From Pleurotus djamor (Eukaryota; Basidiomycota; Agaricomycetes; Agaricales; Pleurotaceae): DNA of 61,670 nt. Positions within the stretch are counted from its first letter, which is position 1. Each line of letters begins with the position of its first letter. The notes beneath the pieces are model-generated. The model did no database searches, was not told the DNA's origin, and was given only the letters and a program-made list of their open reading frames with translations. The stretch covers positions 1 to 61,670 of the forward strand of contig JAPEVF010000240.1 in the NCBI GenBank assembly GCA_029747585.1, written 5' to 3'. Shown here piece after piece: positions 23,083 through 34,334 of this stretch. The position numbers were made by a program, and so were the translations under genes.

Positions 23083-25014
23083 ATGTCGGTGCCTCAAGAA
23101 GGTCGGAAACCGTCAAACGAGTCGTATTTCCAAAATCTTATTGAACCTTGACATCAGAGCTACCCATTCTTGAATCACTCATAAAGTATGCCTTCCTACC
23201 TTCGATTTGTGGTGGATGCATCCTTGAACGCCTCCTCGTAGTATTCGCAACCGCCTTACNGCTCTCAAGAAGGACAGGGGAGAATACATCAAACAATCCG
23301 ATGTCAATTCCCTCTACCAAGCCGTGGTCAAGCAAGGTCTGCATGGATCCACACTCTATGACCAATCCCTTCTCACCTTTAGTACGTCTGCTAGTAACGA
23401 AGCTCAACGATCTTCGAGACGACAACGCCACTTATAACAATCGGGTTGACACAACTCTGGCTGATGTCTTTAGCCTGCTCTCCCTCTTCTACCTGACAAT
23501 AGGGAAAACCAGGGATGCTCCCGCAACTTACTCGCAAATTGCTTCTATGAAAGTAAATGGCATCCCCAATCCTTCTCATCTACCCCGCGCTTATAGTTCA
23601 TTCTATCCTTTTAGCAAATTCTCAATCATATGGACGAATCGGGCGTGTATAATGAAACCGATCTTGCTCCCTTTCATCGGCGTCTTAAGGATCTTCGCCA
23701 GATTGTTCAACACGACGCGGAGAGTAACAAACATCACGAAGCTCTTACCAGGCTACTAGAACGCCAGCTATACGAATGCGGTTTGGTTAACTTTTCATNC
23801 CTTTGCATCTTGTCCTTANACGCCTCCTCAGAAAATATGGTNAAAGGTCTCCAAGATTCATTNGCCGTNCTCTCGCCCGAACTTGTTCCCATACACCAAC
23901 GACTCGTAACTATNCGTCGGCAATTAGCAACCCTTGCTGCTAAACCTGGCCCGCATAAGGCGGAGCTGAAGCCATTACAAGATGAACTGCGAAAAATAGA
24001 TTCGTNGAGTNCAAACNAGTNCTCTCTANNTACCNTATTTCTGACTTACGAGCGTTCAGGAAGCGTGTCGACGGCAAATTCACTGGACCTGCNGGTGTAA
24101 TNACCAGCTCCTCNGCCGTCTGNTCATCNCTCCTTGAAGAATGCTTCGAAATATGTCAGGANATCAAAGCNCAGGAAGATTCCAAAAATGTGGCTTCATC
24201 GCTTAAACCCATCTATGATCGTCTCAGNGAAATACGTCAAGACTTGGAACACNTGGTTCTAACACATCGGTGGACTCTNAGGGAAACCGACCTCTGGAAN
24301 TACTCGCTCAGCTTNCAGGAAATCGATAAAATGCGGATTGATGGCAAGTTTGTTGATTCAGAAGGTAATCGACCTTCTGGCCAATACGTAGGTCAATTCA
24401 AAGGNTACCCCAGTTTTCTAGCATCTACTCAATCGCCTCAAGATCTTGCTATACATANTGCGGCGTTGNTACGGCTTGATCTACCGACTNTTGTCATCAA
24501 GTGAGCCCGTCTCTGAAGAATTGATGCCGATNGTAAGTTGCTTTTCNGATTGTCCATGTCNCANTCTTCACTTGNCACTATTTAGGCAAACAAGCTTTCG
24601 ACCGTGAAGAAATGTCTCAATGANGTTCTCAAACATGGTGGTCCTTTCAACCCCCGCGATCTATACCCAGTACGTACNCAAGCTTCNCCCTTCCTTACNT
24701 GCACNCNATCAACGTTCTNCGCTAGTATCAACTTGCACTACACAAGATTGANTCGCTNCGTCAAGACGGCAAGTTNGTTGGGGTAGATGGTGTTATTCCC
24801 GAGGGNCAGGGTATAGTCATGGCTCATCTAAATGAATGTCACGAATTGGTCCAAATGGTGCGCCGATCTACNTANNTCAATGNATANGNNGCTCAATAGT
24901 TTATAGTTGAAGGAATCAATGGAAGAGGGTGACGACGATGACTATGACGATTATGACGAAGATGAAGACTACGACGAGATAGATGATGCAGAGACGGTAT
25001 CATCGGAGGGCTAA
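23083..25014 (+). CDS. DUF2408 (UPF0662, Cub1-like) protein
   Basis: Cytoplasmic family of unclear function; the budding-yeast member is Cub1 (YPL260W). Recognisable blocks are ESYFQNLI, LTSELPILESLIK, KKDRGEYIKQSDVNSLYQAV, LRDDNATYNNRVDTTLADVF, DLAPFHRRLKDLRQIV, ELVPIHQRLVTIRRQLATL, SSLKPIYDRL and EIDKMRIDGKFVDSEGN, then a repeat-like IDSLRQDGKFVGVDGVIPEG. The acidic tail (DDDDYDDYDEDEDYDE) ends at TAA 25012-25014. The start frame does not run smoothly. One base appears to be missing near 23140, and an N at 23260 sits at an intron acceptor. Dense Ns at 23.8-24.9 kb blur several exon borders, so the gene is real but the model is approximate. Confidence 0.8.
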
Positions 25015-25416
25015 TCAAACTACTCTTTCGACTCTTTCGTTTATCTACTTTTTGTTTCCGTAAAACGGTAATTTGTGGCGGATGGCAACGTGTACAGCAT
25101 TCGTCGGACCTTTGATAACTAATAGACTCGCCTCAGCTTGGCCCGACGGAACTATATTAGTGACCACAACAGCCTTCTTTCCAGCATTGCTGTTATGGCC
25201 ACTGCAGGCTGTTGAAACGCTGAGGCCCAGTCAGCTATCGCTTGAATACGGCCATACGAGATGATCGCCTAGCATTGACCAAGCCGGAATGACTTCTTCG
25301 TGTCAATGCATGGCATGGCGGTGGCAATGGCCACAGCATCATCATATAAGAAGCCTGTCCCGCTCTTACGTTTTGCTCGCTAATAATTCCCCTCAAAACA
25401 TACTTACACCTCATCT
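25015..25416. other. Spacer, no gene seen
   Basis: About 400 bases between the DUF2408 stop and the kinase-like start. The open frame at 25073-25264 has no recognisable similarity and no neighbouring exons, so I leave it out. Confidence 0.4.
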
Positions 25417-26725
25417 ATGACCGTCCTCCTTGAACATGAGGCTTCCATCCCGGCCATACCAATACTGGAGCGACGCTGCTCGTGGCTCAAATGTCGCTCG
25501 GATATCCAAGTTGACTGGGAATGCCAACGGAATGTGGTACGTAGTATATCTCGCTGGAGCTGATTCAGCTTTCCTAACGTATTCGTCGAACAGGACGCTT
25601 GCAAAGTGACGACTTCGTCCAGTGATGCGGTCAGAGTTAGGAGAATATCCTTCACCTCTTCCAAAAGGAGGCGTCAAATCAAAGTGCGTTCCATTCTGTT
25701 CCGCCGTATACTCCGTACTGACATTACACGTCCCAGGAATTCGCCCAGAGACTGGACGAATGGCACTCAATCACACCCCATCCGAACATCATCTCCTTGC
25801 TTTCGATCGGCACAACTGAAGACGCGTCCTCTATTCTCTTCATCTCGCCATGGGTTGGGCACGGCCAGAACATCATGCAATACATACGGGAACACCCTGA
25901 CCATAACAGATTGGAATCCGTGAGTAGTAACACAACTCATCATCTCCGTAAAGACTAACTCAACGGTCATACTAGGCTTTGGAAATCGCTGAAGGCGTAA
26001 AATACCTCCACGACCCACAGAAAGGCTGGGACGCACCCATCTTCGTGCACGGCGACATCCGAGGGGTACGTTTATCCTATTCAATACCCAACCCCACCTC
26101 TCTCTAACTAATCCTTGACCATAGGAGAACGTCTTCGTCCGCCCCGACGGTTCATGCTACCTCGGCGAATTCGCCCTCACCTGTGTCGATCCCGTCAAAA
26201 TGGACCCCACCATGCCCGCCGCTCTCCAATACTCCCGCTGGGCAGCCCCAGAACTACTCAACCCCAAAGCATTCGCTTCCTACCCAACCGATCGCGGTTC
26301 CTTCGCCGACGGTACCCTACGCCCATGCAACGACATCTACTCTCTGGCATCCACCATCTTTGAGGTATGTCTACTTCCAACCCTCCCAAACGGACCGAGA
26401 ACTGAGAGATCAATTTTTCCAGATTTTGACTGGCGAAGCCCCGTATTTCCAATACAGCCACGACGTCTTCGTCACCGCAGATGTCCTACGTGGTGTCCTC
26501 CCAGAACCTCGTAACCCAGAGGAGGCCGCCGAGGCAGGCTTGGACGAGGACATCCAGAAGCTCCTCACCTCTATGTGGCGATACTCGCCATTGGATCGAA
26601 TCGGCATAATAGCCATCTGCAAGGTCCTCAAGAAACCCTCTGCCATCAACAATCGTCGCCCGCAACGACTCGCACCCGTGTTCGCTGCCACCGCAGCAGC
26701 AACTGCACGACGCCTTTACGCATAA
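25417..26725 (+). CDS. Protein-kinase-like protein, probable pseudokinase
   Basis: Tyrosine-kinase-like fold of the kind expanded in basidiomycetes. Exons joined by hand give an N-lobe with no clear glycine loop (MTVLLEHEASIPAIPILERR onwards). Then come EFAQRLDEWHSITPHPNIIS, ILFISPWVGHGQNIMQYI and ALEIAEGVKYLHD. The catalytic loop reads HGDIRGENVFV: the Asp is kept but the usual Lys is Arg. The DFG site reads LGEFAL, so the Mg-binding Asp is Glu and the Gly is Ala. Later come RWAAPELLNP and NDIYSLASTIFEILTGEAPY, which keep the fold. The 3' end is AATAAATARRLYA at 26725. Loss of DFG and a weak N-lobe suggest little or no kinase activity; the partner is unknown. Confidence 0.72.
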
Positions 26726-26906
26726 AACCTTAGAAGTTGCTCTTAACTCACTTCCTTACCTATTGCGTACCAATAAACAATTCGATACCCATTCAATTGC
26801 GGGCTTAGGAACTCTCAATATAATACTCAGACTAGACTCTGGATAGGAAGAATAATGTAGATTCCTATTTTTGTTTAGCAAGTGCTAATGGTAGATAAAA
26901 AGACTC

Positions 26907-29035
<2,129 letters not shown>

Positions 29036-29238
29036 CCTTGTCGAAAGGGAAAGGGGAAGAGATGATGAGAGAGAGAACGGTAAAAGGTGATTTTGAACTT
29101 TTGACGGTGCAACTTTCGGCGTTAGGAAAGACTCGGAGCCAGCCTTGCCCTTTCAGGCGCCGATCCAATTCTCTTCCCACACGCCTCGCGATCCAAAAAG
29201 ACACGGAAAACGGTCTTGGCGCCTGGCGATTCCGTCAA
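29036..29238. promoter_or_regulatory. Divergent promoter, ATP1 / bL21m
   Basis: A 203-bp spacer serving two genes for mitochondrial proteins. If the in-frame upstream ATG at 29038 were used for bL21m the spacer would vanish; the ATG at 29239 gives a much more plausible presequence. Confidence 0.5.
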
Positions 29239-29760
29239 ATGTCCTTCAACGTTTTCAGGCTAGGTCAGTCCCTCCCTTCGCCTCCTCGTATCACTCCAGC
29301 CAACGTGTTGCACAAAACAGCGGCCTCATTACGAAATGCTGCCTCACGGACACTGCACACAGACGCCGCAAACACGACATCCGCACTCCAGCTCGTCCGT
29401 TCTCAACCATCCCAATACATCATCGCGTCGCTAGCCGGTCGCAAATACCTTCTTGCTCCGAGGGATGTCCTCACCGTCCCCCGGCTACGCGACGTCAAAG
29501 TCGGCGACGTGCTCGCGCTCAACGAGATCCATGAACTTGGTTCACGCGAGTATACTCTGCGCGGCAATCCCGTCATTCCCCCGACCCGCGTCAAAGTCGA
29601 AGCTACCGTCCTAGAACACACCAAAGGCAAGATGGAATACATCTTCAAAAAGAAGCGGAGAAAGGGCTACCAAAAGACCATCACCCACAAGCAGCCATAT
29701 ACGCGTCTTCGCATAGGTCCTATCGAAGTACCAGCAGAAACGCCATCACCACCCTCATAG
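29239..29760 (+). CDS. MRPL21: Mitochondrial large-ribosomal-subunit protein bL21m
   Basis: Intronless gene for 173 residues. The N-terminus MSFNVFRLGQSLPSPP followed by Arg/Ser/Ala-rich sequence fits a mitochondrial presequence. The bL21 core follows: QYIIASLAGRKYLLAPRDVL, then VPRLRDVKVGDVLALNEI, YTLRGNPVIPPTRVKVEATV and the C-terminal RNA-binding block IFKKKRRKGYQKTITHKQPY with TRLRIGPI. The frame is open upstream to 29038, but that extension lacks presequence character and would run into the ATP1 promoter, so the start at 29239 is preferred. Confidence 0.9.
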   Translation: MSFNVFRLGQSLPSPPRITPANVLHKTAASLRNAASRTLHTDAANTTSALQLVRSQPSQYIIASLAGRKYLLAPRDVLTVPRLRDVKVGDVLALNEIHELGSREYTLRGNPVIPPTRVKVEATVLEHTKGKMEYIFKKKRRKGYQKTITHKQPYTRLRIGPIEVPAETPSPPS

Positions 29761-30829
29761 TAATGCATTCAGTCTATAGTTCCTTTGGTTACTTTGCAAT
29801 GATATCTTGTTTTCCGCTCCTCGAAAACCAAGAGCAAGACGTGGTTGTTTGGATCGACAATGTTTTCATGCCCCCTCGAGTCCCCTACGATCTCTCCATA
29901 CACGTCCAGCGCTTTTTTCATATCTTGTCTATCAGCAACGGATTCAACGCGCGAGGAAGTGATCCCCAGGCGCTCACCCACACCTTTCCCTCTCATATAC
30001 GCAACATTCTTACCCTTCGTCTTGTAGTTGGCGTTGCTATCGCGAAGCCGAACGCTGTGAAAACCCGTAATGTCAGTGTTGATCTGGCAGCAAGGATGGG
30101 CTCACAATGCCACATCCACAGTGAGTCCGAGTTCCTTTGAATTAAGTGGAGCATGCACTTACCTTGAAACTAGAACCTCTCACTGCTCAGGTCTCTTCTC
30201 CTCATGCGCCCCATTGACCCTTGTCACCCGAGCCCCCTTCGTTCGTTCGAAGGGTCCAGTCCCATGCATGTAATTCAACGTTGAATTAGACCCCTGCGTC
30301 AACTTCTACACCGTCGAAGAATACACCCGTTCCGAGTCTCAAGTCTGGCATTACCGTTGTTTCTCAAGAGATCGAATTCGAGGAGGCCCAACGTCGGCGA
30401 CCTTTGGACATGCGTTGAGCCCGTTGAGTTATCATCCACAGCCAACCGGCCTAAGCCACAGACACCTACATACGCAACCTGAGGTGATGTCTTCACTGTC
30501 ATGGGATTGGTAGGCCCGCCACAGACGCCTGGAATGGTTCCGCGTTTGACGACACTAGAGAATGGTGACTGTGTCGAGTGCGAGCGCGAATCACGCGAGG
30601 TTTCGAACGAGCTGCAAAGGTCAAGACCCTAACGAACTAATAATGGTCACCCCAATTCTCGCCTACGCTAGGATGTGAACCTACTTTTCTTCGCTATGAC
30701 TTGCATACATCTAGCCTGATAATACTCCTTTCAAAATATACATTCATGCAAAGAAAATGAAAGGACTCGTATACCACGCCGTCGCAACGGCCCACATTGA
30801 CAAATGTAAGTAAAGACGAAGAGCTACTC
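29761..30829. other. Unresolved spacer with fragmentary open frames
   Basis: About 1.07 kb between bL21m and the PRP40 3' end. Both strands show stretches that look protein-like but are broken. On the minus strand these are 29769-29996 and 30299-30502; on the plus strand, 30484-30620 (frame GDVFTVMGLVGPPQTPGM). I could not join them into a gene or recognise a family. A decayed gene or a poorly conserved multi-exon gene are both possible. Confidence 0.35.
29769..29996 (-). CDS. Unrecognised open frame, possible 3' exon
   Basis: A 75-codon frame whose predicted peptide has an ordinary mixed composition: GVGERLGITSSRVESVADRQ, then MKKALDVYGEIVGDSRGHEN and VDPNNHVLLLVFEERK. Upstream in the same frame FHSVRLRDSNANYKTKGKNV continues to about 30057 without a stop, so the last exon may be larger. 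It ends very close to, and convergent with, bL21m. I do not recognise the family; it could be the end of a gene whose 5' exons lie in 30060-30600, or a relic. Confidence 0.3.
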   Translation of the reverse strand: MRGKGVGERLGITSSRVESVADRQDMKKALDVYGEIVGDSRGHENIVDPNNHVLLLVFEERKTRYHCKVTKGTID

Positions 30830-33800
30830 TCAAATCTCCCCTTCCTCCGGTGTCTCCGCCCTCTCCACCTTCGCAGGAGCCTGGTCAACCTCCATAGAAT
30901 CACTAGGCTTGTCATCATACCTCGGNCTCTAAAAAAAACAAAACCCCCCAATCAGCTCAATCCCACAACCCACAAACAAACAATCACCAACCTTTTCAGC
31001 ACGCCCGTCGTCCATTTCATAATCCCTCCTTTCCTCCCTATGGAACGACGAGCTTCGTTCCCTCGGTATCGTCTTCCCTCTCGGCGAGTCTTCCCACTCA
31101 CCCGCCTTCGCCGACCGTCGTTTCCGATCCTCCTTATCTTCCTCTCTATAATGTCTCGACCGATACCCATCCTTCTCTCTCCCCCTCTCCCTTTCGCCAT
31201 CCCTCTCTCTATCCCTCTCCCGCTCCCGCCCATGATCCCTCGATGACCGATGCGTATAATGATCGAAGTCTTCCACGCTTCGATGATGCCTCGAGCTGCG
31301 TTCATGTTCCTTCTCGCGCTCCCGGTCACGGTCCTTGTCTCTATCCCATTCGCGGTCTTTCTCGTCGCGGTCACGAGCGGGTTCCTTGCGCTTTCTGCTA
31401 GTGATAGAGTTCCCGTCCTCTGAGGCTTCTCTGAGGCGTTCCTACAATATTCCAACGGTCAATTGACACAGCTCTGAATGACGAAAGTGACAACTGACCT
31501 TTTGGCGCTTGACAAACTTGGCGAACGCAGCTCGACGACCGTCTTCATCTTCCAGAGCTTTATACTCCGGAAGATTCTCAATCAAAGGAACTACCTAGCA
31601 AGACTCCCAATGAGCAAGACCAGCAATGAACTTGAAAAACGAAGAACCCACCTCTTCATAGCTCATATTGATATCAATAGGTTCAGTCAACTTCTTCAAC
31701 GCATAACGCAAATCATCCTGCAAATGACGCTGCTTCCTCTCCGCTCTCCGTTTCTCATCTGCTTGCCGCTTCACAGCCTGTTGATGGAGCTACTCAAACA
31801 AGTCAGCCACTTATAAACTCGGCCAAAGGACAACTCGAAAGAACTCACCGTTTCAAAGATCAAATGCAAATTCTCCTCACTCAACGCCAACACCGCTTCA
31901 TCCTTCTCCTCCTCCAACGCCTTCAGGAACTCCTCCTCCGTAAGCTCCGGCGTAACGAACGTCTTGATATCAACCTTGGTTCCCTCCTCCCCATTCTCCC
32001 CTTCACCTTCACCGTTTTCATCTCCCCCTTGCTTCTTCTGGAGATACCGCACAATAGCCTGCTCAACAACCACGATCATGCCATCGAGCTTCTGGTCCAT
32101 CACATCCACTGCGTCCCAAAACAATTCCAAGGGATTCGAGCCGGGCTGTCCGAGGATATTGAGATACCGCTCGTCTTTGTTGAACAAGGGGTACACATCC
32201 TTCCACTTGGTACGGGCTTTGATCTTGCCTTCCTTCACCAGCCCGTCCAAAAGTGCCTAAATACAACAGAATGAGCAACCAACCCCCACAGACAAACGGA
32301 AATAAACACTGACTCTGAAGCCCTCCCGTGCTTTGCGTTCCTTACGCGCCTTCTCCACCTGCGCACGTCGCGTCTGCTCTTCATACTCCCTCTCCCTCAC
32401 CCGACTGTAATCCTCAAAAGCAAGAAGGATATCCAGCGTAGGTAACTTTTGCAGCTCGCCATCTTGGACCCACTCCTCAGACTCAGTCAGCATGTTATGA
32501 GCCTGGCGCCACCTGGTGACCACATCGACATTAAGCTGCTTGAACAGCGTCACGACTTTCGATATCCCTCGAACACGAGAGGCACGGGCTTCTTGCTATT
32601 AAAAGTTGCCAAAATTAGGTCAAGGCCATGTTTGATTGAACCCTCAACGGAACTCACCACTTCGCGATCCTTCAACTCGGTAACATACTCCTCGAAAACA
32701 AGCTTGCGCTCGGCTTCAATACGCGCTTGTTGCCAAATGGGATGCTGTGAGAAAAGTTTGTCCGCTGTAGAGAAGGTTGTATAATGAAAGACGTTGGGAT
32801 TGCCTTTGAGCATGTTCTTCAACGCAGGACGAAGCTTGGACAGTCTAGCCTCTCTCTCCTCTTGTTCCTTGGCTTTGAGGCCTTCGGTGTACTAGCCAGG
32901 GAAACGAAATCGTAAGAACACAGATACTAGAGACAGACATCACATCGCACACCTTTTGATAGCACGCCTTCTTCTCGGCCAGGGTGTTCAAAGCCTTGTA
33001 CAAGGGATCTGTGATAATGGCCCTCATCGTCTGATCCCAGGTCCAATTCGCATCCACACCTGCCTTCCTGAGCAAATGCGTAAACGCTTTTTCGCCCTCC
33101 TCGACGGTGGGAAATCCGTTGTGGGGGATGACGGGGTCATCTGGGAGGTTGGGACGCGCGGGTAAGATGTTCCCGGAAGCAAATGGTAGACCGCCGGTGT
33201 GTGGGCCAACCGCGGTGTCGGTGCCGTTGGTTTGGTTGGGAGTCGCGGTCTCGGAGGATTCACCTGGGCCGGTGAGAAGGGCAGGACTGATTTGGCGTTA
33301 GATGCTTTTGAGTTGAAATGCTCGAGGACATGGCACGCACCCATTCGCTGTTGCCGTCGCGGGGCTGGGCTTGCCTTCTTTTTCTACTTTCTCTAAAAGC
33401 AACAAAAGCTCATCGGGCATATCCCACTTGGATTCTTTTGTTTCCGTCTGTGCCGATCGTCCATCGGTGAATAAGCCAGTCGCGAGGGAGGATCGAAAGG
33501 CACGCACATTATAATAATACTTGCGTCCGCCGGAGAAATATTCTTTCCATTTCGTGTCATTGAGGGCGCGCTAGAGGATAGTTGAGACGCGACAAAGCAA
33601 GTCTAGAAGGATGAAGCGTACTTCAAATGGGGTTTTCAGGTCTTGATTGGTGGATATGAGCAGGGAGACATGCAGAATGGTTTCGACAGGACGCACCATC
33701 AGGTTTTTCCCAAACACTCTCTCGAGTGCCGGTGTTGAACCAATAAGTTCGTCCCTCTGGATTGCGATGTTCTGTCTGCAGTTGACAGTTAGTGCTGACG

Positions 33801-33841
33801 GAGACTACGATGATGCAAGGGACGTTTACCCAGATGCTCAT
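30830..33841 (-). CDS. PRP40: Prp40, U1 snRNP-associated WW/FF-domain splicing factor
   Basis: Bridges the 5' splice site (U1 snRNP) and branch-point proteins in early spliceosomes. The first exon is MSIW. After an intron (33829-33777) the first WW domain follows: [20 protein letters not shown] and VWEKP. The second WW domain ([18 protein letters not shown], spliced) is followed by a Pro/Thr/Ala-rich linker. FF repeats start at [20 protein letters not shown] and continue through [33 protein letters not shown] segments and SFGRVYKWL to about 31450. The C-terminus is rich in Arg-Asp/Arg-Glu/Arg-Ser dipeptides and ends with a short acidic tail, ETPEEGEI, at 30830. Divergent from the AT-hook gene. 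Several introns; one N near 30926. Confidence 0.92.
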
Positions 33842-34334
33842 GAGAGTCGAGGCTTGAGAGCAGTGGCGAGTTGAAGCGCCCGAGAGGGAATATCATCGGG
33901 CCGAGGGCAGGGCCAAATATGACGATTGTCCGGCGCCGCAGCCCGGAGTGAGGCCGTTGAGAGGGAAAATGGAGGTTTTATAGGAAAGAGCGCCATCTTT
34001 TTTTTCTTCTCGCTCGCTTTCGTTGTGTTCGCCGCACAACGAGAAACCTCCGTCGTATTTTTTGTTGAGAGTCGCCAACCTGGAGTTTGCACATTCCTCA
34101 TGTTCTTTGTCGTTCGAGAATGCCTCAAAATCGATTATTTGGTGCGTGTCGCATGTTATTTCATCGCCCCGAAATCCTGTCACGCGCCAGCAACAAGTGT
34201 CAGGGCTACATGGCCTTAAATTTTGGGACCACGGACCATGCGTTTTGCGTGTCTCCTTCTTCGCCAAATGCTATATTATCTCCTCCAAATCTTATCTTCC
34301 AGTCGCGTGCATATCCTCCTTCCTTGACTGACCC
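33842..34334. promoter_or_regulatory. Divergent promoter region, PRP40 / AT-hook gene
   Basis: About 490 bp without a supportable gene. A T-rich run (TTTTTTTTCTTCTCGC) lies at about 33997-34012. Other features are not evident. Confidence 0.4.

Noticed and set aside
29038..29238. N-terminal extension of bL21m from ATG 29038.
   Set aside because: It would consume the whole ATP1/bL21m spacer, and its composition is unlike a presequence; the ATG at 29239 fits better.
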